From Manis javanica (taxonomy: Eukaryota > Chordata > Mammalia > Pholidota > Manidae): 64,000 nt of DNA. The DNA is taken from positions 11,462,501 to 11,526,500 of the forward strand of contig NC_133167.1 of the NCBI RefSeq assembly GCF_040802235.1, given 5' to 3'. The translations under genes and the position numbers were made by a program. How positions within the stretch are numbered: position 1 is the first letter of the stretch; every line of letters starts with the position of its first letter. Below the pieces are notes generated by a model. It ran no database searches and had not been told where the DNA came from. It saw only the letters and a list, made by a program, of their open reading frames with translations. This document shows positions 1-12,850 of the stretch, one piece after another.

Positions 1-1000
1 GTGACAGGAAAGACGGTATGTACACAGCAAAAGTAGCGCATATCACCAGATAGCACGGGAAAGCCGGTATGAAAATGTGTGGGGGTGGAGAAGGGAGCCG
101 GAAGCATTGTTAAATCAATCACGGAGCAGCTCTGATCTCACATCCTTGAGCTAACACCAAGTCCAGAATAGATTCTCCAATTGCAGGTATAGCTTCCCTC
201 AACCTTTAATACTTTAATTTTCAATGAATTAATAAACTCATACATTTCACTTGCTTGCAACATTTTGATAATTTCTAATTGAGATATCTATATTAAAATG
301 AAGTGTGTGTATGTGCTGAAAAAAGTAGCTCAAATATGACAAATGGTACAGCTGATGATGACAAAGTGATAATGGTAATTATCTGTCCCCAAAAGTAGAA
401 ACTTAAAGGTTGTCATCAGTGACAACTATGAAGCAGACCAAGTGCCCATAGGATGGCAATGTGTCTAGGCTTCTCAGTGCCATAGGATAAACAGTACATG
501 TGTACTGCAGCATGAACATTGTCCAAAGTCACGGCGAAATAACAAGGGTGACAACGAAAAGCACAGACCTGGATATTTCATAAAGTAGAATACAAAAAAT
601 ATATAAATTAATTTTTAAAAATAGAATACAAGGCCCAGAGATTCTGCACTTTAAAAATTTTGCATAGATTTTGTCCTTAAGACCTCCTGAGAATGTACCT
701 TTCCTGTCTTCTATGGCTCAGAAAACTTGTATTCCGAAGAAAATTAAACAGGATTGCCTTTGAAGTTGAAGTCTTTGAAAGTTTAATGAAATTTAGAATT
801 AATTTTGCCACCAGAAAAATTAAATTTAGTAGATATATGATAGATAGACAGCAAGCGGTGGCCAATAAGTCATTGAATATATGCATATTTTGGGTCTTTC
901 ATTGCAACTGGGTCACTGGGGCTGATTAGAGTCACTTTGAACAACAGTCAGCTGTTATACTAATTGACCATACTTTAAAAGAATATATCATGGTGCATTA
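1..1000. other. No recognisable gene or repeat
   Basis: AT-rich sequence with only short open frames and no repeat family that I recognise. A 14-base near-identical direct repeat occurs at 7-20 and 58-71 with one mismatch, which is too short to interpret. Confidence 0.5.
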
Positions 1001-1042
1001 TAAGTGCAAAGACCCTTCTAGTCATGTCACCTAGTGATCTTT

Positions 1043-1837
1043 TCACCTACTATTCTGTTGGGCCACCATCTCTTATCTCTCCAGCAATGGTTGAGGGGAC
1101 ACCTTTGCTTCAGGAAAGATAAATCCAAGGTTAGTTGTCTTTGCCAATAATGAAGATGTTGGACAGCTGGGTGGCAAAGCTGATGCCTTTGGCATCGTTT
1201 ACCTGAACACATCAAAAGAACCAGATGTCTCTCTATGCTGATGATCTTGCCACTTCTTCCCAGGTTAGGACCTCTGGTCACCATCTACAGGTTACCAGGG
1301 CATGCAAACTTGAAGGTATTGGTAGCATTGCCAGTCCCCAAATCGGTCTGAGTGCTGCCATGCATCGTGATAAGGGGATGAAGGTAGCAGATGGCATGAA
1401 CCTCATGAGGCACAAGAAGGAGGGATTCCCTTTGGGCCCACAAAGATCTTTCTTACTTGCACAACTTGTACTTGGCCTCCTCAGGCATAATAAAGTGATG
1501 GATAGCAAAGTAACCTTTGGTGTCATAGATCAGATGGAAATTCTCTCCAGCCTTGATGCCAAGGAGATCTGCAACCAGCAGGCTAGGTTCAATCAGGTCA
1601 GACTTTGTCATCATTCTTAATGAGCCTCTGCATGCAGATCTCCTTCATTTCATCTCTGGTCAGGCATATTTAGGTATGTTCCTTAAGAAAATACGTGGAA
1701 AACACATTCTGGCATCTTTTGGGGATTGGTAGATGGATGCAGAGCCAAACACATTGGTCATTTTATCCAGCATCTAGCAATTTGGAGCCGCTGCAATCTT
1801 CAGATGCTTTGACTATGCTAGACAAGAAAAGAGCCAT
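1043..1837 (-). pseudogene. RPS4X: Processed pseudogene of ribosomal protein S4 (RPS4X type)
   Basis: Minus-strand reading from about 1837 down to a TGA at 1045-1043 follows 40S ribosomal protein S4 from start to stop. The N-terminal part reads MLDKMTNVF (near 1780). The middle reads [11 protein letters not shown] (near 1645), [17 protein letters not shown] (near 1535) and [10 protein letters not shown] (near 1480). The C-terminal part reads MVTRGPNLGR (near 1280). The span of 795 bases matches a 263-codon coding region with no introns, although the parent gene is split into several exons, so this is a retrocopy. It is dead: several CGA/TAC-type codons have become stops near 1605-1590, a one-base deletion after the KLCK motif shifts the frame into a TAA, another stop precedes MVTRG, and the last 80 codons are out of frame. 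No poly(A) or target duplication is obvious. A retrocopy of the related RPS4Y is less likely but not excluded. Confidence 0.9.
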
Positions 1838-4350
1838 CCTTGCTTGTTTTCAGATAAAAGGATAATTTTAGCTCTCTTATTTTTTATTTCCTGGGTGATC
1901 AAATTGACCTAGAAATTTAAACAGTTTAAAACCCACCTGCTATTGCGGTGAAAGACACAATTTAAAAATGCCCTAATGATGCATATGATATTTATCACTA
2001 CTTCTTAAAATTGTGTGCAATAGAAACTCTAGCTAAATTTCCAGAGAGGAGACTTATTGGAGATACATGGAGAAGGATTTCAGAGTCAAAACAATAGCTA
2101 AAGGTCAACTGGGCCTCAGATAGGACAAGAGCTTGGATCTCACCCAAGATCCAAGTAGCTGCAATTACGGGATAATCTCTTAAAGTGTTCAGTATTGAGA
2201 TAAGTCAATTTCATCCATTTTTTTTCTTCATTTCTGAGTTGACTACAACCGTAAGAGTCAAACTAACAGGAAAGAACTGAGCTATTCACAGTCCATCGGC
2301 TAGTTAGGGTTTGGGACACCTGTGCTGGTGGGCCCTCAGATCTGCCTGCAGTGGAGGAAAAGTACCATGTGTAGCTCTGGGTGCATGTCAGACTCCCCCT
2401 AACTACACCGAGCTGCCTTCTGATCGTCAGTCAGTTTGACCTTGACTAATAGAGCCATTATTCAACCAAGATTGTTTCGATATTTAGTCTTACCACACAC
2501 AAGTTTTCACTTACCCAAAAACCAACAAAGATTTAACCAACTGCCAAATAAAGTTGAAGTTTACCTGGAAAATTTTTTATCAAACTATTGATTGAGATTC
2601 TGTTATATTCAAACCAGGTTAGTATATCAGGAAGCATACATTCTCATTGAGCATAAAAATATAGAATATAAATGACTTATTTGGGTAATAAGCTAAGCTA
2701 CTCATATATAAGGAATATTAAATAGATTTCACAAATCAGGAATATTAAACAGATGTCCCTTACGGTCCAGCATATGCTAAAGCTGAAACTCATTGAAGCC
2801 TGACTTTCTTTAATGGTAAAGTAGAATATATACTTATGCTGTGGTGGAGACTGGCTAGCTACTCACCATATCTACCATTTTCCCACCCTTTTGTACACAG
2901 AGCTGGGCAACATTTCCTATCTTCCATTGTAATAACATGTGATCATGTGCCTGAGTTCTGTGATGTGATGATACATAGATTGTGATGGTGTATGTCACTT
3001 TCAAGCCTGGAGAGTAAAATCATCCCATACTATCCTCCCCCACTTTTTTCCTCCATTTGGTTGTTGGATTGCATTGCCCTTGGAGATCATTAGAAATCAT
3101 GTACTTTGTATATGGCAGTGTCTCCTTCTGCCTGAATTTCTGAGTGACCATGTGGAGAAGACAACTTCCTCTGCTCTGAACTATAACTCATTGAATTTTA
3201 TGAGTGAGAAAAATTCATTTCTAATAAAGGCACTGAAATGATAGGGTTTCTCTTAATTCATTTTGATTAATTAATTAATTATAATTACTACAAATGCACA
3301 TTAGATAGGGATGTTATGAGCTTAATGAAATGCATACAAAGAGTGTAATAGAGTTCCCAACACATATTAAAACCTGCAATAAATATTAATTGTTATAACT
3401 AAGTAATCTCTGTTTAGCTGAACAGGAAGGAAACAAATCATACCCAAATATTCCCCAAGAGATTATTAGAATTTATTTGTCTGAATACATTTTTATCTAA
3501 TTTTTAAAATTTTGCATTTGGGGTCAGTACTTAAGTTTACAGATACCTTGTACAGGTTAAAAAGTTGGAGTATCAAACTGAACAGAAATATTCTTTCTCC
3601 CCCAGATTATATTTTATCCCTAAAATATTAGTGTTTTCAAAAGCTCTTTCCAGCCCATCTTTTTTTTTCTATACCTGCACCTAATCAAAAGACCTAGAAA
3701 GAGACTGTTAATGCAACTAGTAAGTAAAATGGGTGTGAAAGTTAAAAATAAATCATGTTGATCATTTGTTCCTTAATTCATACCATGAGTGCTGGTTTTT
3801 ATAAAGATAAAACAAAAATAAACTAAATGTGTCTCAGATTAATAACTTCAATGCTTTTATGAACAGCTTGCTAAGAAAAACTACAAGCCAACATTTTTTG
3901 TCAAGTAGCCATTGTAAATTCCAGGCTATTTGCCTATAGTCTGAGGAAATAATTAATTGCCTTATTTTTTGTCATCTAATTTCAGAGTGCTGAAGAGAAG
4001 GATGCCTGGTCAAAATGTTGGCTTGGCTTGAATGATCCATTTTCAACAGGTACCAAAAATTAGGCTCCACAGTGGTACACGCTATTCCAAAGTGAACAGA
4101 TTCAAATTCCTAATCAAGCTTCCATGTCTGAAAAATAAGCTTAATTTGTCTAAAAACAAGATGAACCTAATGTAATTCTATTCAGGGTGTAGAAATTTGA
4201 ATAAAAACATGAGCTCAATCTTGCTTCATCCATATATGTTTAGTAGCATGATAACCTCAAAACCTTGTAAGTGGTCTCATAGCATGGACTTTAAGTATTT
4301 AATTAGAGAAATATGTGGCCATAATCCTAATCTTGCAGCTGCTAATACAA

Positions 4351-4387
<37 letters not shown>

Positions 4388-5890
4388 AATAATGTAACCA
4401 AAACTTTGCTATTTATAATTTTCTATGCTTATATGATTCTCTATACTAAAAAATTAGCATGCCTTTCACATTGTATTGTAGTTTAGTCTGTAGACATCTC
4501 AAGAACAGGTCTGTGTTTTGTTGGTCAATCTATTACCAGTATTCAAAACTTGGAACAAAATGTTTAACTAACTCAACATTTATTTTTTGAATGAAAGACA
4601 ATAACCTATTTCATAGCAACTCATTTGATTGCAGAGACTGATAGTGAAGCTCTTTATGAAAAGTGAAATTTATTTTTCTATGTTAGAAAGAATCCAACAC
4701 TACATAATGACTAAGGTAGATCTGGAAATGAAAGATCTTCTTTGCCAACACTCTGATTCTCCATATCATGTTTCTGCCTAAAATCAAAAGAATTATTTAA
4801 AAAATACTGAGCTATTGCTATTTATTTGTAACAAGTTTCTGATGCTACAAATCTAATGATGCTAATACAAACAATAGAATCCCCAAATGTTAACATGTAC
4901 CTTAATCTAGATTTAAAAAAAAGGACTTTAAAAGTCTATTTTAGTAAATTTCCAGTCTTTTACACATGGTAGAATTATAGCCTTCATGTACTTTATGAGG
5001 TCCACATAGAACATGATTTTAAAGTCTCTAAGGACACTGTGTGCTCTGCAAGGTCACAGTGACATGCACAAAGCAGTCTGAATGACTAATGGAGAAATCT
5101 ATTGTGCCTCTGTGCAGATTCATCAGTGCAGACTGCTGGATTCGACACTGAAATTCAAAACAGAATGTGTTTCTGATTAGATGCAATTAAAATGTTTGCT
5201 TTGTGTCAGGTACAAAGCATCAACCCCAACCCTCGCGGTTGCTCTACTTTCTTGGAACTAGTGATGGCTTAGCTTTGATGTTTATGGAGCTCATGGTAAA
5301 AAGTTAAGTCGTTTGTGTCACAATTTTATGAATAACCAACCAAATAAGCAAACAAACCTAGGAAATGATGAAATCAAAATTATTGGAATTCAGTTAGTGA
5401 TTATGTTCAATCTAAAGAAACCAATATTTTAAAAGTTCTTCATTCCGAATAGAACAGAATGATGGGTAATCACTCTATTTATGCATTCAGATTGTTCAGA
5501 GTTAGTTTTCTCAACTTGCAATTTAAACAAATGGTAAGAAACTCCTGAACTCTTGGATTTTAGGGGTGGGTGTGGGCTTGTTGTCTATTTCCTAAGCCTG
5601 TTCCTTCAGTTCATCCTTTCACATAGGATTTCAGAGCCTTCCATCTTCACATTGCATGAGTTCTGAAATCTGGATCCCAGATTTTAAGCTTCAAAGTACT
5701 GAAATTTGTTGCTTTCTGTTTGCTTTTGGAATTATTTAAAGTGACTTCACATTTGCACCTTTATATGTATATGAATGTACAGATGTGGTAAAAGTCACAC
5801 ATTTTTAATGCAGTATTTTAAAGTATTTTGGCTTATCTTTTGTCTTTATTTCTCCTCCCTCGTCACTACCTTCTCCAGACCCCCAGAGCC
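1838..5890. other. Mostly unassigned AT-rich sequence
   Basis: No gene is seen. Around 2840-3250 the sequence resembles a badly decayed medium-reiterated LTR or DNA element: a tail with GAGTGAGAAA followed by a stretch like that seen before the ends of ERVL-type LTRs. I could not assign a family. A small TTAA-rich tract lies near 3262. The remainder looks like unique sequence. Confidence 0.4.
4350..4387. repeat. (TA)n microsatellite
   Basis: About 38 bases of alternating AT, interrupted once by a G near 4371. It is AT-rich simple sequence, prone to length change and to unwinding. Confidence 0.95.
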
Positions 5891-5899
5891 CATGCTAAC

Positions 5900-6800
5900 A
5901 ATCTAGTATGTAGCCTTCTATCTTTTTCCTCATGCTCAGATCATCATTATAATCATAAGGGTATTCACATAAATACTCATAAAGAGCCAGGATTTTGATC
6001 ATTTTAAAGAAAATGGAATAATATGATATATACATACTTTGCATTTTTCTTTTGACACTCAATTGTACTTTGCATAAATCATTCCAAGTTAACTGGTTCT
6101 CAGTGGGATACCAATGGCAGGGGCTGCTGAGAGGACTCTTGACTGGTGGGGAGAAATGTATTATCAATGCTATCATTAGATTTACCAACATATAGTGATA
6201 CCAGAAGGAGACTGTCTTCCAGTTGGGGGTATTTTTTATAGACAATGAAGCCCCTTATTGTTTTCATCCAGTTGGGTTATCCCCATCACCTCTCTCCCTG
6301 TCTACTTAGTAGACTGCAGTGGATATAGGACTTTAATTCATTATCTTTGATAGCAACAATATATTCCAGGATATGTATGTCTTATGATAAAATTGTTTTC
6401 CTATTGAAGGGCATTCTCTATTTTTTCCATAGTTACTTTACTACTCTAGACTATATATTCCAATATTCTGGCACATCAAAGCAGGCCAAAAGATATAATT
6501 ACTTGTACAAAAGAATAAGTATTTTTAATTTTAGAGATATTTCAAGAATAGTCTGGGAAAGCAGTAATAATAATTCCAAGTTTTCATCAGAAATACATAT
6601 TTTTCATCTTTTTTTGTTTAAATTGCTGTGATGGGTAGAAAAAACTTCATTTTATTATAATTTACATTTTCTGGGATTTGATTAAGCTTTATCATTTTTT
6701 CATACTCCTGTGACATGTTTATATTTACTATGCTTACTTCTTTGCTGTTCTTTATTTACACATTTTTCTATAGAACTGTTTCCTTTTAGTAAGTACTTTC
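5900..6800 (-). repeat. Old L1-type LINE fragment, antisense
   Basis: The plus strand shows the typical antisense text of an old mammalian L1 3' region. It runs TATTCCAGGATATG and a CCTATTGAAGGGCATT stretch near 6360-6420, followed by an antisense ORF2-end pattern near 6640-6790. The fragment is strongly diverged and its ends are uncertain. Subfamily not assigned. Confidence 0.55.
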
Positions 6801-6867
6801 AGATATTACAAATTGAGTTCTCCACATCAATAAATACATTTAAAAACAAAGTTTATCTGTAAAATTT

Positions 6868-6945
6868 ATTTTGCTATTTTTGCCATTCATTTATTGATTA
6901 ATGCAACAGATATTTATCGAGCACTTGGTATGTGATGTGACAAAA
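6868..6945 (-). repeat. L2 LINE 3' end, antisense
   Basis: CATTTATTGATTAATGCAAC and ATATTTATCGAGCACTTGGT reproduce the reverse complement of the L2 tail, in which a last-used-in, AATAAAT-containing end precedes TGAATG repeats. It abuts the AAAG microsatellite. Confidence 0.55.
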
Positions 6946-6964
6946 TCCCATTTGGAATAGATTT

Positions 6965-7155
<191 letters not shown>

Positions 7156-7369
7156 AGGAATACATGAAGGTAGCTTTATGCAGAAGGATTTTATTACATT
7201 AATATGCACCCATCTTTTTCTTTTTAACCTCTTGGGTTTCCAGTTTTGGTTAAGAAAGTATAAGATAGGTAAATGCAGCTACCTGGATTTTCTTGCCATA
7301 ATTTTATTTCTATTGATTACTTACTTAATTTTTACATATGAAATTGATAAGTATAGTTTAGGATCAGGG

Positions 7370-7720
7370 TCTGTCATGGGTTGGGTTCCCTGAGAAGCTT
7401 ATTCTAAGATGAAGACTCACACACACAGGTTTTGTCAGGGTGTGTTCTTGTGGCTGTTACCTGTGGAAGGGATGGGGTGACATGGGACTGAGCAGAGGGA
7501 GAAGTTGGGCTGCCATCATGTCCCCATGAGAGCTCCAGTCAAATCCATAGGACCTCTGAAACTGGGATGGGTCTTCAAAAGTCATACAAAGGCTGGTCCA
7601 GTTATTGGTCAAAGCTGCCCTGGTGGGATGACTTTAGATGAAGCAGCTCTTTTCAGCTGGGCAATTCCAAAAAAGATTGACAAGACCATCTACAAGGAGC
7701 AATCTCCTCAGATGGGGTAC
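7370..7720 (+). repeat. LTR-like medium-reiterated repeat, family unassigned
   Basis: GGGTTGGGTTCCCTGAGAAG followed by a direction-consistent LTR-type text (aligned phrases such as GGACCTCTGAAACTGGGATG and GGGCAATTCCAAAAAAGATT) resembles an ERVL-type LTR. No flanking internal sequence is recognised. Boundaries and family are guesses. Confidence 0.35.
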
Positions 7721-10000
7721 TAAGGGGGATCTGGGAACACATCACAGCATCCCTCATGGCATCCAATCTTATGTCTTCCCAGATGGGCTGATGGTTGTAC
7801 CTGCACCTCTCTGGAATGGTGCCATAAAGAAATCACATTTGTCATACATTAAATTATATTGATATGTGTGACAAGTATTCTTAGGGTTAGTTCCAGACTC
7901 TCTAGTCCTTACCACTTATCTGTTTGCCAAATCCTGTGTCAACTGCATAAAAACATAATGCAGTGGCTTTACGGTATGCTATATGGGATGATAGGGCAAA
8001 ATATCCAATATGTATATAACCATACACACAGTAAGGTAGAGTATAAAATTGATACGTATTTTCTGCCCACTGCTTTTGAAGCTCATTCCTGTATACTATC
8101 TCCTCTCCACCCTGGGATATCTTGACCTTCTCTCATCCCAGACATACTCTTTGGCTGGTTTCTGACTCCTTCAAAGACGGCTACATTGGGATGAGAGAAT
8201 TAGACCCAAGAACTGTGCTGTTATAATATCTAGTAGATCCTCAATGGATGGCTTTCTATTATCAAGAACCTCTGTGCGCCCTGTGGTAACTCACCCTCCC
8301 CACTGGAGCTTTCATGAATCCATTGTAAGTAGCTCCAGCCAATTCTTTCGTTTTTATGTTTCTAAGAGCAGGTTGGGCATTGTCCCCGTGTCCCCAAACT
8401 CCCTGGGCCACTATCCAGATTCTCTCAGTAAGTCTTTCAACTCCACCCTCGTTTTATGACAGCGTTGGACTGAGTAACTGTCTTGCAAGCCATCACCTGA
8501 GGGGTGAGGAAGTCGGAGGCTGGAGAAGGCGAGGGCTTGGGGAGAGATGAGACAGGGAGCATCGGTGTGCGGTGGGCTCTCGCCAGCTTCCAGTCTGGCA
8601 CACCAGCCCATAAAGCAGCCATGAGAAGTTTGTTACCAATTAAAATTTTGGCTATTATCCTTCCTAATGATGAATTCTCCCCCATCATGAATGAGAATGG
8701 CTGTGAGTTTCCTCTTGCTTATGAGAGAGAAGCTTATCATTTTTTTAAAAATGTAACTTATTTAGGTTTTATTGCATCCTTTGCTCTGTCACGGGTTTGT
8801 GCAGACCTGTGAGTGTGTAGCTTATTCACGTTATGGTTTTTCAAATAAAAATAGAGGTATCTTACAATTTTCTATATTCTAATTGGATACCTAGCTCTGT
8901 AAATAGAAGGATTTTTTTCATTATTGTAGGCTTCCACGATATGTTTGAAGATCATAATATTCTGGTTTTCCTTTCATTAAATATTTTATGACAAAAAATC
9001 AGCTTTCATATACCACTTGCCCTGTACCAAAGAGATGGGTTTTCAATTTTATAGCAGACAGTGCTTTTCTAGTGAAATGAGATTTCTTTGGGGAGTCTCT
9101 TAAATACTTGTGGATCAGGCATTTTCCTTTAACTGTAGATTTCTCTCCCTGAGTTTCAGGAAAGACAAGTTGTATTGTCTTTTTTCTTTGAAATTTGAAA
9201 GCATTAGTATGCGCAGAACTTTATATGTGATTAGAAACCACAAAGAACTAAACCCCAGTAAAAGTGATACTCTTTTGTAATCTGCCTCTGAGTCAGGAAT
9301 CCTGGAGATCAATACCACACAACTGTTTGCGCTGACGTTTCCTGGTCTGCAACACAAGCCAGGTAGAAATGATACACCAGAGAATGTGCGTTTGGAAACA
9401 TAAGGAAGGAACACTTCTATATTGTCCAGCAAGTATATCCTTGGCATTGGCAGGAAAGAAATACTAAACATGACCCGATTTTCTGTTTTCATCACATGAC
9501 TTTTTGTTTTACATTTTTAATTTATTTTTACAAAAAAAAAAAAATGTCACCTCAGAGGAGGTAACAGTTAAGAACCTCAGCTTCCACTAGAAATTTCTGA
9601 AGATAATTTTGTAGGGAAAATGCAGGTACTTTTGACCTGCTTTATGTTTTTAGATAATTATACAATATTGAACACACTAAGTTCTTAGAGGCTCAGTTCC
9701 TTCATATTTGAAATTATATAAACATATATATGTATATAAGTAGGGTCTTTAATCTGAGGTCAAAGGACTCAGCTTAGAGAGTTTGAAAGAAGTAGATGCA
9801 AAATTTGTATTTTTCTATAGAGGGAGGATTGATAGCCTTCTACAAACATTCAGATATATCCATGCCTCAAAAAACTTCAGAAATATTCTCAGCCTACTTA
9901 AAACATTAGTTCAGATGGTCTCACCCCTGGACTTGCTATTTCTTAACTAGCTTTACAGTAGAGAAAACCTAGTTAATCTGTCTACTGTTTTCACAGAGTT
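7721..10000. other. No recognisable gene; unassigned sequence
   Basis: Contains open frames up to 126 codons (9115-9495, minus strand) with no recognisable protein similarity. The stretch 8240-8610 is more GC-rich than its surroundings and has overlapping ORFs on both strands, but no splice or protein signature that I can name. An A12 run lies near 9532-9544. Confidence 0.4.
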
Positions 10001-10009
10001 AATATTCCT

Positions 10010-10235
10010 CAGGGTGGGTCATGTTCTAGGCACTCGGCAGAACACTCTTTATGTGTTATCTCATGCAATCTTCACAACAGGATGAAGTAGGAGTTAGAGT
10101 TAATACCATCCTCATTTGATGAATGAAAAATTCAAGGCTCAGAGAATTCATGTTACTTTCCATGGCCATGGAGTTTGTATGTTGCAGCATCAGAATCTGA
10201 GGTCAAGTCGTGTGCCAAAGAAAAGCTCTTCTGAT
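10010..10235 (-). repeat. MIR SINE, antisense
   Basis: GTTCTAGGCACTCGGCAGAA, TATCTCATGCAATCTTCACAAC and AAGGCTCAGAGAATTCATGTTACT are the reverse complement of the MIR core and 3' part, in family order. MIRs are ancient tRNA-derived SINEs found in all mammals. Confidence 0.75.
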
Positions 10236-10719
10236 ACTTGTACCTGATGTGTTTGAGAAAAATTGCTGCAACTTTGCCTTCCTGAACTGCTGATACTGGG
10301 CAAAGTCATAAGCAATCACAGGTCTACCAGTAAGTTATTGAAGAGATAAAAGATTCGATTGGATTCTAACATCCTTGGGAGGTCAGGAAGCCCTAGTTAG
10401 GGCAACAAATACTCAGTGTCACTGGTTCTGCCTCAATCTATAATTCTTCCCTCTACAAGGTCTTTTCAACAATTTTGTCAATGAGCTAAAGTCCCAGTTA
10501 TCTGCTGCTTGCTGTAAGGAAAATCCTAGATGTTAGATCCTGCAGGCTGACGTAGTGGGAACACAGTTTCTTCATGGTAGTAAAGCAACAAAAGGAGACA
10601 TGATTATCTTTGGGAGAATAGAGAAGAAATAAGAATAATCCACATGCTCCACAGCTTGGCTACTCACAGAAGGTTCTATAATGGATAGTATGGGATAGGA
10701 AGTGAATGGAAATACATGC

Positions 10720-11100
10720 ATTATTATCAGGAGAGGCACCTAGGGTATTATAAATTGATGTAGTAAAATCCTTTTGGAAAGCAATTTGGCAAACTGTCTG
10801 AAAAGCTATAAAAACCTTTATACCTTTTGACCCAGTAATATCTCTCCTGAGAATCCATTGTAAGGAAATAATTCAAAAGAGGAACACAACTATATGCATA
10901 AAATTATTAATTACAGCATTAACTCTACCAGTGGAAAAAAAACGGAACAGTCCAAATATCTAACAATAGAAGGGTAGTAAATTGTGGGACATTAAACTTT
11001 TAAAAATCAGATAGCCATAAAAACCTTAAGGGAAATAGAAGAAAGGAAAACCAGTAGCAGTATATAGTATTATTATGTATATTAACAATATAATAGTGGA
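10720..11100 (+). repeat. Old L1 ORF2 3' end fragment
   Basis: Phrases such as TTTGGAAAGCAATTTGGCAA, CCTTTTGACCCAGTAATATC and AAGGAAATAATTCAAAA match, in order, the end of ORF2 in old mammalian L1 subfamilies. The reading frame is broken throughout. Confidence 0.75.
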
Positions 11101-12680
11101 ATTCAGGGTGAAATCAGTTCCTCACTGATTTAATGCTATTAGTAAACTGTAGGCAATAACTAAAAGCCAGAAAAAGAGTGCTCTTTGGTCTAATGTGTTC
11201 ATCCTGCTTCTCTAGTTCTTGTCAGAGAGCTGAGACAAAGGACCAGTGGTTACCCATACTCATTGTACCGATAATTTTAAACTTGCTGTCTATAATTCGG
11301 CCATCATGAATTACGGTGGTTTTTGAAGATAAAGCTGCTGTGTGTGATTTTTTTCCAACTGCATATCATTAAGTACTTTTAGTTGTTTCTTGTTTCCTAC
11401 TGATTACTAGCTAAATTCCTAACTGGGTCCTTATCTTAGTACTTCCCAATTTCAAAATTCAGTCTATGAAAGCATGAATACAAACATGGACGCATTCTTT
11501 CATTCTGAAGTATTAATTGAATGGCTAATACATTCAGGGCACCATAACTCCAATGCTTTCAGGAAAGAATTACCATCACTGCAGTCAAGAAACCTCCAAA
11601 TCCATATAGCTGTCCTTGAATCTCTCCTAAAACCTTCCTTTGTGTTGCCAAGAAGAAGCATTTGCCAACCAAGAGTCCTCCATTTGTACTCTCTCATGTT
11701 TTTAACTTCATGAGCCTAAAACTTCACACAACCCTAAAATACATCCCTCTGTGGCTTCTAGGTATGCAAGTCCTATATATGTGTCAAGGACCAATTCAAA
11801 CCTTTTCTTCTACCAGAAAGACTTTCCAGAAAATTCTTACCTGAATGATTTCTCCCTCCTTTGAAATCCTATGTCACAGCAATTTGACATTACTTGCATT
11901 AGTGGTTTTTGTTATTATTATTACACTCTCCATTCGATATCTTTGACTGTTTATAAGCCTTTATTTCAACAAACAGATTAAAAGGCACTAGGACTAAAAG
12001 ACAGGGAACAAAAACCCCAGCCCTTACGTCTAAGTAGATATAAGTAAACAACCAGTACACATATGTTAATTAAATGATATTGGCAATATGCTTAAGAAAC
12101 ATTGGTCATTGGCTTTAAAACTCACTGAACTTGATAATAGGGGGAGTCTAGTAACCATATTGTTGTGCATGTAATTGTACATTAATGATATGAAAAAAAC
12201 ACACACACAAAAAAAAGTAAAAATAAAACTCACAGAGTTCTGGGTTCTACTAACTACCCCTATGTAACTATCTAATTCTCCCTTTATTAACACTTAACCC
12301 ACGAATGGCAAAGTATAAAACCATCTTTGCCCCCATCTTCCTCCAATAGGTAAGGTTCTCAGACTCAGAGGTACAGTCCCTGTATTACCCCCTCTTTGTA
12401 TATCCTGAACAGGAATATAGTCTTCGTCACATCAAGGTCCCCTGGTACTTGCTGAGTGCATGCATCAACTAATCAACTTCATTTCTTTTAAGGGTCTTAG
12501 TTTCATGTACTGGAATTTTCGAAAAGCATAGCATCCTCTTGGAAGTAGGGTTTTGAAACAAAAAATTACTTTACCCTACCAAAAAAATATAAATAATACA
12601 GGAACGGAAGAAACAAAGATTTTTCAAGGGCTCACTTTGTTCCTGGGAAGGTTCATTAATATACAGTCTTTATTTTAATA
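11101..12680. other. Unassigned sequence with a probable L2 piece
   Basis: At about 11790-11960 a pyrimidine-rich stretch (ACCAGAAAGACTTTCCAGAA, then ATTTCTCCCTCCTTTGAAAT) follows the order of the L2 3' half on the plus strand. Nothing is recognised in the rest. A short CA run lies near 12200. Confidence 0.35.
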
Positions 12681-12689
12681 TTAAGAATA

Positions 12690-12850
12690 ATGCTGAATTT
12701 TGTTGAGTATTTAATATTTGCCAAGAACTTTACATGTAGAATTCTTTTAGTTCTCACCACGCCATGGGACAGTTACAATGATTCTCCATTACAGAGGGGA
12801 TTAAACTAAGGGGTTGAGGGTTTGTAATTGGAGGACTTGGTGTTCCTGAC
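12690..12850 (-). repeat. MIR SINE, antisense
   Basis: GTTGAGTATTTAATATTTGC, a lost TTCTCACCAC segment and ATTCTCCATTACAGAGGGGA follow the antisense MIR order. Diverged. Confidence 0.55.

Noticed and set aside
7..71. 14-base direct repeat as an insertion footprint
   Set aside because: Too short, and nothing recognisable lies between the copies.
9115..9495. 126-codon minus-strand ORF
   Set aside because: No similarity or exon signature is visible.
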